This document shows positions 46,055 to 64,000 of a stretch of DNA of 64,000 bases, piece by piece; position 1 is the first letter of the stretch, and every line of letters begins with the position of its first letter. The notes under the pieces were generated by a model. It was not told the DNA's origin. It did no database searches and saw only the letters and a program-made list of their open reading frames with translations. The stretch is from Sisyra terminalis (taxonomy: Eukaryota; Arthropoda; Insecta; Neuroptera; Sisyridae). The stretch spans positions 28,290,001 through 28,354,000 of the forward strand of contig OY292276.1 of NCBI GenBank assembly GCA_958496175.1, given 5' to 3'. The translations under genes and the position numbers were made by a program.

Positions 46055-48997
46055 CAGCTTCGTTGAAATATTTTTTCATCATCACTCGTTTGATGTCTCT
46101 TACAGTTCATGCTATCATTGAGGAATCGTAAATTTTATATTCTAAAACCTCAATAGTATAGTTGTTTGACATATTGTACAGTTCCATAATTGTTTAAAGT
46201 GGTTTAAAGATTGATTTTTGGACATTCAAATTAAGACGTGTAGCAAATATTTGCCTTTTGTTGAAATATGTATCTTTTCTGTAAAATAATGAAGTATACA
46301 AAGTTAAACGAAACGTAAATACTTCCGTGACGCATTCTGTATATTGAAAACATTCAAATTTTCACTAAAATTATTATGGAGTACTGAAAACTTTTGAATA
46401 TATCAAAAATTTGTTGTATTCATTGAAAACTAACTTTTAGAATCACTAAACGATATGTCAAGTTGTAAAATATATACAAAAGCATAAATAACGTACAAAT
46501 ATAATTTAAAAAAATATGAGTTATAAGTGGTGATATTCCATAAATTTAATGTAAAGTGATGAAATTTAGGACAATTTGATGTCATATCTTTAAATATTTT
46601 GCCGTTTATAATGATCTTAAAATTTATTTTGAACCTTTTGTTTCTTAAAGCTTTAAACGATTGTGATTCCGTTACCATCTTAAAGAAATATAATTTTTAA
46701 TGTTGTCTTATTATTTTTCAAAATATCTTAATATATTTTTAATTTGATACTCATTTCAATATTCTGGGAAGTTATATGAAGGGAATTATATAATAGTTAC
46801 TGTAGACGTGTGCAAGGTAAAAACGTTACCAATAATAACTTCTTCACACATTTACTTTTTGGAAAGTATATCGTCATCTCGTTTTATCCACATAAGTTTA
46901 TGTGTGTAAAAAATAGTAGGACGAACATTTAGTAAAATTGCAAAAACGTCGTTAACTAATTTTTAAACTTATATGGCTATATACTTATATACTTATATGG
47001 CTAAAAAGAATTGATGGTATATTTTCCGAATAAAAACCGTTCAGGTGTGAAAACGTTTTAAGAATATTTGAATACATTTGAATGTATATAATATACATTT
47101 GATAAAATTGTTTCGATATTTTTAGATTGCAATCAAATACATAACATGTAACAGTTTTTCATAGAACCAACTATCTTATTTGTATATGTTTAGTATACTT
47201 TTTATATACATTTTTATTAGGGTGGGTTAAATAATATTTTCTTTCCTTTTTCTTTGAAACTAATTTAAAAATTTTATGTATGTATAGAAATACGCCTGTC
47301 AAAATTAAGCTTTAAATATTAACTTTTAGGTGTTGCGCATCTCACTTTTAATTAACTATAAAAATAACATAGAAACAATTGTTTTGCGACTTACGGTTTT
47401 ATAATTGTTTTTATATTTAGCCACCGACGAGGTAAACAAATAATCTAAAAACTTACTTTTGTCGGACATTGAACGCTTTATAAAAAAGTCCCCTATTTTT
47501 TTTAATAAACTAATTTGTTCGAAATTTAAAAATTTTGGAATTTAAATTCATACAGCTTACTATTTGCAGAGTTTTGTATAGATATAATATGATAGCACTG
47601 TTTGTACTTGAATACGAACGAAATCAGTACCAAAGTTTTATGGCATCGTAATACATCTATCTTCTCTATATCAGAGCTTCTTTAATTGTGATTCGTGGAG
47701 TATTTTTTTTTTAAACTTAATAATATTTATACAAAATTCCATACTGTTTTATGTCGTAAAATTATAGCCTAAAGCTGTATAAAAATATTTGGCTATAATA
47801 GAGTCCTGGAAGATTTTCGTAGACTCTTTTCGGAGTTCCCATATCAAGAAATTTAAAAAGTTAAAAAATATATTTTTTTTATTCTAAATATAATGGCATA
47901 ACTAAAATTTAAATAACTTTAGAATAAGAAACTTCTGCAGAAACAAAAGATGTTTTTTTGTAGTGTGTTTAATTCAATTTTAAAAATATATATTTTTAGA
48001 TAATTTTATGATGCGTCGTCGATTAATAAAAAAAACAGAAGACCGAAACAATTTTTTCCATATTATGTTTTATATGACAAATACAAAAGTGCGATGCACA
48101 ACCTCTTACAAGTTAAAATTTTAACAGACGTATTTTTATATTTCTTACGATACTATTATGTAAAAAAGAAAAGAAACAAAGTAAATATTAACACTCCCTA
48201 ATTTGTATGTATAATTTTAAAAACCAAATATTTAATGTAGGTAAAAAATGATTAAACTATAATCGATTTGAGTTGATTATACTAAAAATCTTTTATCAAA
48301 CCACCGGTAGCTAATATTTTCTTTTAAATTTATGGACTATATTTTGAGTTTTAAAAGTAGCTATATTATTATACTAAAATTTGTAATATTACAAAGTTCC
48401 TTTCTATTAAATGTTCAAAAATCTTGCCATATTATTTTATAGAAAGAGAAAATTATTCTGCAATATTTTTTTTTGTTACGTTTTTTCTTTTAAATTTTAT
48501 TAAAACACCAAATATTTAGTTGTATTAAAGAAATATTATGTACCTTTATTTTTTTTTTAAATCGCTTCATGTAAAATTATTTCAGTTATTATTTGTAATA
48601 TATAAAACTAGTTAAATTGATGTTAATAAATTATAATATTTCATTGGTAGGAAGTAGATATATATAAAACATATGGTTACCATACGATGTAATTTTTATA
48701 TGAGCTAAATAATTACCTCTTATTGACCAACTTGGAAAAACTCGAATAACTATTTTTGTATTTTAATAGCTATAAATACAAAATATTTGAATATTTTAAG
48801 AACTGTGATAAAATCAAACATACTGAAAATTTAAAATATTTGAACAATGAGAGGTAGTTATAAATAATTGTTATTAAAATATAATCAATTGCATGTATAA
48901 ATGTATAATTCATAAGTTGAGTCAAACAAAAAGTAAATATTTTGTTTTAATCAAATTTTATTTCATTAAAACAAATGTTTTATTCTTTTATCATACA

Positions 48998-49082
48998 ATA
49001 CATGGGCTGTTTAAAGGCTGCCATTTGCTGGTCATACATAAGAGCGATGATAATGACGTCATATAGTGATGACTCTACTTAA
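48998..49082. repeat. Second copy of the AATGACGTCATATAGTGA repeat
   Basis: Shares AAAGGCTG-CCA, GGTCATACATAAGAG and AATGACGTCATATAGTGA with 14529-14610. About 35 bases further on, CAGGCTATCATCTGCTG (49121-49137) could be an inverted terminal counterpart of GGCTGCCATTTGCTG. Confidence 0.6.
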
Positions 49083-49212
49083 TATTTTCTGATTGTACCT
49101 AACACTAGTTAACAGCTTCTGACAGGCTATCATCTGCTGTCGAGCAAAGTACGACCCGAAAACATTGATGAATGACATTTGTGAGCATCAAAATTTCGGT
49201 ACAAGTAGTTTT

Positions 49213-49380
49213 TATACAAGTCACTATCTGGCAACGTCTCATTTTCTTTTTGGTTTTTAATTCAATGTGTGATTTTTTAGTTTCTTTTTTGTTGTTTGAT
49301 TTTCCTTATTACCAATTTATTCACAAATTGAATTAAAAACAAAATAAATAATAAAATGTTGTCAAATAGTCACTTGTATA
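49213..49380. repeat. MITE family 1, copy E (diverged)
   Basis: 168 bases. The left end is TATACAAGTCACTATCTGGC and the complement of the right end is TATACAAGTGACTATTTGAC. The interior keeps GGTTTTTAATTCAATGTGTG and ACAAATTGAATTAAAAAC, recognisable as the family arms. Confidence 0.75.
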
Positions 49381-49861
49381 GTTTTATTACTTGTGCTAAA
49401 ATTTAAATGATTCCTTATGCTTATGAGTAGCCCATGCACTGTTTGACCATAGAATTTTATTATAATTCTTTACTTCATATTATGTTTTCATAATTTTTTT
49501 TTTGTATCATTAATTTATTAATTAAATCTGATGAATAGGTATATTCAGAGTTAAAGCTTTTCTTACAATAATTTTTATTTATAATTAAAACTGACTAAAA
49601 GAAAGGAATGGATATAAAACAGCTTCTGTTTTAATTAATTATTACTTAAAATCATAATAAGTTACTTGAAAGTATTTAGAAAAATGTATTTCTCACAAAT
49701 CACTTTCTTTTACTTTTATACTATATAGGCAATTATTTTTGGTGGTGGGTTTTTCATAATATAACTTCAAATTTGCTTTTGTTTTTAGGAAAAAAAAACA
49801 TTTGTGGTTTCATGGGGTAAACACCTCGTAGACATTGGTACAAAGTTTTCTTCTTTAATTA

Positions 49862-50099
49862 CAATTGACCCTCGGTAATCCGACCTCTGTCTTATTCGCC
49901 ATCTCCAGTAATTCAATGTACTAATAATGTTCATATATATAACGGCAAAACTTTGTCAATAGTTTTTTTTGATAGTTTATTCGATAGTATGGATGGACTT
50001 ATTGGGTTACATGTATAAGGTATTCCTGTTGGTAGATTTTACAATCAGACGAATTTGATAATCCAATACCTTATTTACCAAATTACCGAAGGTCGACTG
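49862..50099. mobile_element. Pogo/Tigger-like MITE with TA target duplication
   Basis: A 238-base element flanked by TA at 49860-49861 and 50100-50101. Its ends are inverted repeats: CAATTGACCCTCGGTAATCC at the left and CAGTCGACCTTCGGTAATTT as the complement of the right end. TA duplication plus CAGT(T/C)GA ends are typical of Tc1/mariner-superfamily pogo/Tigger elements. No transposase remains. Confidence 0.88.
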
Positions 50100-50736
50100 T
50101 ATTTTATAATTATTTATTAGTCTTCAATTTTTATACATTTAATTTGTTTTAAAATTGTATTTATTTATACAAAATATTTCTTTACAGGATTTTAATTTTG
50201 TTAAAAGTTATCTTTCTTATGTCGCATAAGACTGTTTATCAAAATATTCAACTTTAGAACTAATCAAATATTTTACCAAAGATAAAATCAACGGATTATT
50301 GTAAACGTTCATTGTAAAAAAATGATGTCGCAAATTTATCTATATTGTACTAAAAATATTTTTCAACTGATGCTACAAAAGTCTAGTCGCAACAAAATAT
50401 GCAAAAAGTCAATTTTTTTTCTCAATTTTGTGAGATATTTATTAAATTTGTGATAGAGTATATATAGAAGCATACAATTTTACAAAAATTAATATTTTAT
50501 TTCTGTATTTATAATTGAATTCTTATTATTTGATGAAATGTTGTAATTGTTACCCACCACTATTTTATGATTCATAATAGTTATAATAAACTTTTTTAAA
50601 TTGTAAACCATTAGTTTTTCTCTCTACCCTATCTATTCTATCTGCCCTACAATCAAATATTCCAGAACTTTATAACGAGCACCTGATAAATTTACTGCCC
50701 TCAAAGTATTTTAAGTCTTTGGGAAAGTATCTAGAC

Positions 50737-51057
50737 CAGCGGTGGACAAACGGTCGATGGAAAACAAGGCAACAGTCGATCGCAGGTATTTCAAATAGTT
50801 TATTAGGCACATTTCAAATCTTTCAATTCAAAACGTGTACTAAAAATTTAGCAATGATATTTGAATTTCAAATTAAGCACGCTTCTATTCTACAACAGAT
50901 ATTACTGATTCCCAAATAGTGCTTCTTATATTCCTTTCTACTCATTTTCTCTTTTAATTTGTATTTGTTTTTAGTTAAAGTCATTTTTTGAAGTCGATCG
51001 CGTATAAATAAGAAAAATTATTGTCGATCATACCAGTATTAAGTTTGCCCACCCCCG
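50737..51057. mobile_element. Non-autonomous hAT element with exact 8-bp target duplication
   Basis: A 321-base element flanked by ATCTAGAC at 50729-50736 and the identical ATCTAGAC at 51058-51065. The left end is CAGCGGTGGACAAAC, and the complement of the right end is CGGGGGTGGGCAAAC. The CAG(C/G)GGTGG(G/A)CAAAC terminus and 8-bp duplication place it in the hAT superfamily. The intact duplication suggests a fairly recent insertion. The open frame overlapping it has no domain. Confidence 0.93.
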
Positions 51058-52883
51058 ATCTAGACTCTAGATAAGTTTCTTTTTAAAAAGTACCTGAAGT
51101 TACTTAGGATACTTAGTGCTCTTTAAAAAAGAATTTAAATACTTACTTTAAGATACTTTTTGGTTACTTTGTATACTATGTATGTACAAAATTCATAAAG
51201 TATTAGGTAATCAGATAATATATTTCTTATTTTTATTAATTTAAGAAAAAGGAAAGTATGATTATCCAAACCCCACATTTTGTATAAATACGGTACACTT
51301 CAGTAAGAAGTATAATTGAATTTTATAGAACTAAACAAAATAAAACTTTAAATGAAATAGAATATTATATAAAAACATTTAAAAATACCTACAGCTAATT
51401 TGAGTAAATTAACAATAAAACAGTTAAAATTTCCCTAAACAAACAAATCTCAAAATAAATATTATTTAGACAACCACCTAATCAGGTACCACCTTAGCGA
51501 TATTTTTCAGTATCTAAGATACCTTTTTAAAAATTATCTAAAATATTAACTACTTTTTGTGAAAAATGATGGAACTAAGATACAGTATTTTGAATACTTC
51601 AAAGTAACTAAGATACGTAAGATACTTTTTACTGCCAAATCTACTCTTATAAGATTGAAACTATAATTCTATCATCTGCTTAAAGATTTACTTTTGTGAA
51701 AAATTAGAGATGGTTGAGATATCTCAGGTTTGCTATACTTTACTCATGACAGCGGGAATTACAATAATCAATCTTTTGAAAAATCTGAAGAATAAATAAT
51801 TCCTCCCCTTTACAGAGTTTTGGAATTCTTAGAAGACCAAAGATTCAAAGACATTTAAAAATCGTAATAAAATTTCAACCAAAAGGTAAGTTTTTAATCT
51901 AATGGGAAAGTTGACAAATTCAAACTCAATGAAAAGAAAGAAGTACGGTTACTCTACGGAATTTAATATCATAAGCTGAAGTGAACAAACAATTCAACGA
52001 ATTTAGAACAATTTTATTTCCTTCGGGTATAAAACTAAAGCCTATAAATATATAATAGTTTGCGATTAAGTGCAAACAGTAATTAATTTTAGTATTGGCG
52101 TCTAGCAAAAATTAGTTAATTAAAAACTTATACTACGAAAATTAAAATTGGTAATTGTTCTTACTCTTTCTAACTTTAATTGTTGTCCAGAATTAATAGA
52201 ACAGCCTTTATTTAGTTAAGTGTTATTAGAATAGATAAGAATAAAAGACTTTCAGGACTTGGGTTTTTAAATTATTGAATAATTTATTTTCAAAATATTT
52301 TTCCACTATGTTAATAAGTTCAAAGTAACTATATTTATGTTACAGTTTGCCAAAAATAGTTAAGAATATTAACGAGGTTTGCCTTTTGCGGCGCCTTTAA
52401 GGCCTTAAGCCTTAAGGTAGATTTTCATAACAAACTAAAAAGACTAGTAAAACTTTAACTGAAATTTTTCTGAATTTACTGATATGCTTGTGTCTTAACT
52501 TTATAAATAATGAGGGACAAATTAGTGAGTTACAAATTGCCCAAGTTTAGTTCATTTCGTTTTTCCTTTATAATTTTGAATTTTATTTCTTGTGCTAACA
52601 GCTAGATGTCGTTGTATGCCTTTTCCACTTAATAGCTGTCAGTGGAGTATTTTTTCAACATGTATAAATCGCATAAACACAATTTGACACATTATTTGAT
52701 TTTGATTAAAACTTATGGTTACTTTAAAGAGCAAAAAGATTTAGAGTTTGTCCATAGTTTAATAAATTTCTTTAAATTATTAGTACTAAATAAAGTAAAC
52801 ATCTAAACATTAACTATTTCGTTTATAAGATTGTACAGAGCGCAAGTTTTGTTTTCGTTCGTTAATTCTTTGAAAAGTTTAAA

Positions 52884-54966
52884 ATGAATTCTGAGGAAAA
52901 AAGCTCACTGAGCTTAATAGCTGATTACAGTTCAAGTAATGATAGTGAAGATGAAGTTTGTGCGAGTAGAGTATCAACTAAAAGAACTCAACATTTTGAC
53001 GAAAGAATTTCAAAAGTAGCTAAAAGGTAACATGAAAGTGATACGAAAAAATAGTTAATTTATTACAATTACATCTTTTAGATTACCGGTGCCAAGTATA
53101 ATATCATCTTTGGCTATTAACACTAAGAATGTTGAGGTTTCTGAAGATGGACGCGTACGAAGTTTTCCCCACGAAAGAGGAAATTGGGCTACTTATATAT
53201 TTATACATTGTAAAATAAATTTTTTATCCTTATAAATTTTTAGTTCATTTCTAACGTAACTTTTAAATCGTAAGAAGTATCATAAATCTGTTATGATCTT
53301 ATATTGAAAAGTATTCTTAGTATTTTATTTCGGTTTATTTGTCTTTTACGTATCCAAAGTAGGTGTATCATATTCATTTTGATTTTCCAAGAATTAATGT
53401 TTAAATAATCGTATAGGAATTTGTGTAAAATACTGTTATAAATATGGCAAAGACAAAGACTAATAACGAATGTAAAAATAAAAATAGAATCTCTACAAAT
53501 TAGAATAAATCTTATGTTTCCATTCAATAGAAATATTAAAAAGAATATTGAAAGATAATTAACGGTTTTAATTTACCAGGTACAGATTATACATTGTTTT
53601 TAAAAGCTTTAGAAAAGAACTAAAATGAATTATTCATACCAATTATACAATATTCATTCTCATTATTTTAGATCCGCTTAACGAACATATAGATGCATTA
53701 GTCAACACTGTAATTGAAATTTGCCAACCCATAGCCAAAATAAAAATTGTAGATAATTTTCATATAAGTTTAACAAAAACCGTCACTCTAAAACATCATT
53801 GGATTGAGTTGTTTGTATCTTCTGTGCGCCAAAGTATTGCGAAATCAAAAATTCAAAAGTATGTTGAAATTTCAAGTCTATCTGGGAATGTTTCATTAGT
53901 ATTAATTTTCAGATTTTTAGTATTGCTGGGGAATGTAAAAATTTATTGTAATGAAGAAAAAACACGAACTTTTGTTGGCTTACAAATTCGTTCTGGGTTT
54001 GATAGTTTGAAAGAGGCAGTTCGAATTTTTGATAATTGTCTGCAAGAATTTAAATTACCACAATTTTATGAGGTGAGTACATACCACAATTGCTAGATAA
54101 AAGCAATTCTTTAAAGAGCATAAAGATCTTAAAATATAAAATTGCAATTTTTATCACCATAAAATGCTCGTACTACCTTAATTTACATTTATCTTAGTAT
54201 GATATAAGAGTGAATAATGAATATGTACTGAGAGAGATCACAGGAGTCGATCAAAGCAATAATCCATGTAACTGAGTTTATTGATATTTCGTATTCATTC
54301 ATCCTTACTAAAAATGTTAGTACTCAGAACTATAAATTTGCCGTCGTTGCTATTATAATTAACAAATAGCGACAAATTTTATATATTTTTTTTTTTTGTT
54401 TATTTGATAAATTTAATTTTCTCTTCTCTAATTTTAGAAAAGCTAGCGATGTTGTTTATTATTTTTTATACTTCCGTAACAATATTGATTTTTAGCTTCT
54501 AATTAGTCACAAATTGGCATTTGGTACATTCTTTTAAAGTGATCGAAAAATAATATTTGAATGTTTTTATTGGATATTACTTTTGAATGTTATTTTTTGG
54601 AATTTCTTGATTAAAATAAACGTGTAATTAAGATAAAAAAAATTATGTTTGAGTAAAAAGCAATTTAAAACACTTCGTATACACATTTCATGACGCTGAA
54701 AATAAAATAGTTGAAGAAAAACACTTAAAAATTACTTTTGGTCATTCGGAAATTGTTTTTAAATTATTTTTTTCAAGGACCCTTCTTTTCATATGAGCAT
54801 TGCGTGGTGTGCTGGGGACAAAGAAGCTGAACTGAATAAGAAAATCAAAAATTTAAACAACGTGGTAGATGATTTTTTAGAAAATTCAGAAGAAGCAAGT
54901 TATATAACAGTGGAAACTTTTATGTGTAAAATAGGAAATAAAATTTATTCTATTAATGTTAATTAA
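52884..54966 (+). CDS. USB1: U6 snRNA 3' phosphodiesterase USB1
   Basis: Five exons: 52884-53026, 53082-53209, 53672-53858, 53913-54072 and 54778-54966. All are in frame with GT-AG junctions, giving 268 residues (human 265). USB1 is a 2H-family 3'-5' exonuclease that trims the oligo(U) tail of U6 snRNA in the nucleus and leaves a protected terminal phosphate. The two catalytic HxS motifs are present: FHISLT with His121 and Ser123, and FHMSIAWC with His211 and Ser213. They sit almost exactly where the human histidines lie (120 and 208). The conserved GRVRSFPHERGNWATYIFI precedes the first motif. The N-terminal 45 residues are acidic and Ser-rich (SSSNDSEDE), as in other USB1 proteins. All key residues are intact. 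Confidence 0.95.
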
Positions 54967-61829
<6,863 letters not shown>

Positions 61830-61917
61830 ATATTCATTTTTGTTGAGTATTATGTCTAGATTTTATCGTATATGTATTGTATTCACTATAATGTACTTTT
61901 GATTTAAAGTTTTTATT

Positions 61918-61923
61918 AATAAA
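61918..61923 (+). terminator. Candidate COPA polyadenylation signal
   Basis: AATAAA 89 bases after the COPA stop codon; a second AATAAA lies at 61956-61961. Both are plausible. Confidence 0.55.
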
Positions 61924-62149
61924 TATAGATCAATATTAATTGTAGTATTTGTTACAATAAAAAATATCTACCTAGCTACCGTTTAATCCAGGACATCTAA
62001 CAGGCGTCAATGTCATCATAATTTAGTGATGATTCTTCTTATTTTGTCCTCATGTCGACGGCTTCGACGTCATGTCCTTATAGTATAAGAACGTATAAGA
62101 TGTATAAGATCATTACCCAATAGTTTTTATCAACGTTGCCAAATTTTGA

Positions 62150-62172
62150 CGTTCCTTAAAGGGACATGAACC
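62150..62172. repeat. MITE family 1, terminal fragment (copy F)
   Basis: CAACGTTGCCAAATTTTGAC directly followed by a CCTTAAAGGGACATGAACCC-like end matches the right end of copies B and D. No left arm was found within 250 bases. Confidence 0.5.
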
Positions 62173-62578
62173 CGACACTTTTTAAATTGGCTTAAGAAAA
62201 ATAACAAATGTTTTTAGCAGAATAGAACAACATCAAATTTTCAGGAAAATAGGACTAATTAAGATTCAAAAGTGATAGATTTGGCAGGAACATCTTATGT
62301 ATTGCCGATAGACCTGCGATGCACCTGATCTAAAAATAATTTTAAATATTCTAAACTCATATCAAAACATAATATAGCTGTTAGTTTTTAACTTTACTTA
62401 ATAAAATCTAAGAAATACTCATTTAAAAATAAAAAAAAAGTTAAATTCAAAATGCTTAAAACAAGCTCCTATTGACAAGGCATTAATATGACGTCACAGT
62501 ACAGAAACTTTAAATTCCCACAAACGTTTTCTGTTTTCCCCAAAACACAGATAGTAAGGTTGTTTAAGTCGTTCAAAT

Positions 62579-62858
62579 CAAGGGTGGATCCAGGATTTTT
62601 TTCTGGGGGGGGGGCACAATATCATCTTTCATTTGCAAGTGCGTGAAAGGGATCACGAAAAAAATTCGCAATTCCAGCCAGAAATAGACTAGAGTTTCAC
62701 TAATGTTCATTCTGTTTTTTTATTCATATATTTTCACTACTTTAATAATTTGATTTGCTTTTAAGTATGTACTATTATGGAATCTCCACAGTACACAAAA
62801 ATACCCTGGGGGGGGGGCACGTGCCCTCGTGTCCCACACCTCCTTAAATCCGCCCTTG
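62579..62858. mobile_element. Non-autonomous hAT-type element, copy 2 (opposite orientation)
   Basis: 280 bases with ends CAAGGGTGGATCCAGG and, as complement of the right end, CAAGGGCGGATTTAAGG. Shared internal blocks with copy 1 in reverse orientation include GCACAATATCATCTTTCATT and CTATTATGGAATCTCCACAG. Flanks GTTCAAAT and GGTCAAAC agree at six of eight positions, consistent with an older target duplication. Confidence 0.85.
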
Positions 62859-64000
62859 GGTCAAACTAGATGTTAGTTATTGAAATCACATACGATTTTT
62901 GAAATTTTGTGAGGTCAGGTATATTTTGTTACACTTCATAATTTTTTTAAAGAAAGAGTTGTTAATTTACCCCTTTAAAATCACTTTACAATTAGTTATC
63001 TGAGGAGAGAAGTAAACAAAACATCTGTTTCAAATAATTATAATGAAGATTGAAGGCTGTTATTTTTTCTGAGTATAACCGGTATAACCTTTATATACAT
63101 TCGTAATATGTCCAAATTTCCATCAAATTGGTTCATTCATTGTTGAGAATAAAATATTTTCTAATTTATTGTTTTATTCGATTTATTCGCAAATAAAAAG
63201 GCATAGACAGCTGAAATTTGGAGTATGATCGTATCTTTTCAATATTAACATATCCTCTAACAATAGTGTAAATACCTTTCTGGGGTTAACTTTTTATTGT
63301 TATCGTTGTTATCGTATAGCCTTTTTCGACTATTTTCGTTTCAGTCAATATTTTTGTACCATCGGAAAATTATTTATTATATTTTTCTCCAAATTTCAGA
63401 TATAATTTGATTGATTGCGAAAATAATGTTTCCTTAAAAGCTCATTTTCCATACACAAGAACGCATGTTTTGTAAAAAAAAAATACAATCATTTTCCTGA
63501 TCATTTAGCCTAGTCAATATGTTTCACTAGATGTTACTTCAAATTACAATTAAAGTTTGATTGTTTGCAAAAACATTTTTTTCTTACTTGTATTAATAGA
63601 CTAAGTGGACTAAGTATTGAAATGATTAATGAAAAGCTTGGTTTTGATATACACTAAACACAATTAACCTATTCCATAGAAAAATATGAGAGTAGTTTTT
63701 AGGGTATAAAAATGTTTCCCGTGGTGGAGAGTGTTAAAAATTGTGTAAATAAATTATTAATGTTTTTATAACAACTGCTCAATGATTTGATTATATTTCG
63801 GTTTCAATAAATGGACTGTGACGTCACAAAAGACCCACGGACGCACCTATCGCTTTTGAATTCTTATTTGCCCATTAAAATTAAAACTTTTTTCTGCCAA
63901 AACATAAATTTCTCCTCACTTTAATAATGTCCTTTATCGATTAAAATTTATTCGTATAATATGGTCTATTGACTTCATCATTTACAACACTGCCTCCCGC

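Larger units (their letters stand above)
45732..52883. other. Long AT-rich intergenic region with transposon remnants
   Basis: About 7 kb without a supported gene. From 46100 to 48990 the sequence is strongly AT-rich and I see nothing definite. From 48998 to 51660 it holds a dispersed repeat, a diverged MITE family 1 copy, a pogo/Tigger-like MITE, a hAT insertion and a possible inverted element rich in AAGTATCTTA-like words (about 51070-51640). The final 1.2 kb includes the presumed USB1 promoter. Short frames at 46430-46678, 50719-50919 and 51926-52108 look like chance or lie in repeats. Confidence 0.55.
61830..64000. other. Region downstream of COPA
   Basis: COPA 3' UTR, then about 2 kb without a supported gene. 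It contains a fragment of MITE family 1 (62150-62172) and a second copy of the hAT-type element (62579-62858). From 62870 to the end the sequence is AT-rich and I see nothing I can name. Confidence 0.6.

Noticed and set aside
50719..50919. 66-codon open frame
   Set aside because: It lies mostly inside the hAT element with exact target duplication and has no domain.
52862..52883. Earlier start for USB1
   Set aside because: No in-frame ATG precedes 52884, and the length from 52884 already matches the family.

Overview
This is an insect nuclear genome window. It is very AT-rich, its genes are split by GT-AG introns, its intergenic DNA is dotted with short inverted-repeat transposons, and it carries one insect-type chemosensory ionotropic receptor. 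No bacterial, organellar or CRISPR features were seen. The order cannot be fixed from the sequence alone.

Layout. At 1.0-1.5 kb (minus) lies a BRI3-like small membrane protein, divergent from a complete six-exon Sec71/BIG-type ARF-GEF (2.0-13.6 kb, plus). About 4 kb without a recognised gene follows. The kinetochore protein Rod/KNTC1 (25.45 to about 17.8 kb, minus) has six exons placed; its C-terminal end is unresolved. From 27.5 to 33.4 kb, two THAP genes on the plus strand flank PQBP1 (minus). Both THAP proteins carry a C-terminal block that looks like the P-element transposase middle region and lack the catalytic part. Mitochondrial ribosomal protein L42 (35.2 kb) and a divergent ionotropic receptor (35.8-38.4 kb) follow on the plus strand. 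A 6 kb transposon-rich gap leads to an 11-finger C2H2 protein (44.4 kb). After another 7 kb gap come the U6 snRNA exonuclease USB1 (52.9-55.0 kb) and the coatomer alpha subunit (56.1-61.8 kb, ten exons).

Most genes are single-copy housekeeping functions: Golgi coat and ARF activation (COPA, Sec71), splicing (PQBP1, USB1), spindle checkpoint (Rod) and mitochondrial translation (mRpL42). They are not an operon and do not form one pathway, although COPA and Sec71 act in the same secretory route. The accessory content is the THAP pair, the receptor and the repeats. The repeats include a dispersed inverted-repeat family with at least four paired-end copies, two hAT-type insertions with exact 8-bp target duplications, two TA-flanked pogo/Tigger-like elements, and several long hairpins, two of them side by side in one Sec71 intron.

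Exon coordinates were derived by hand from reading frame, GT-AG signals and protein similarity recalled from family knowledge. No database search was possible.
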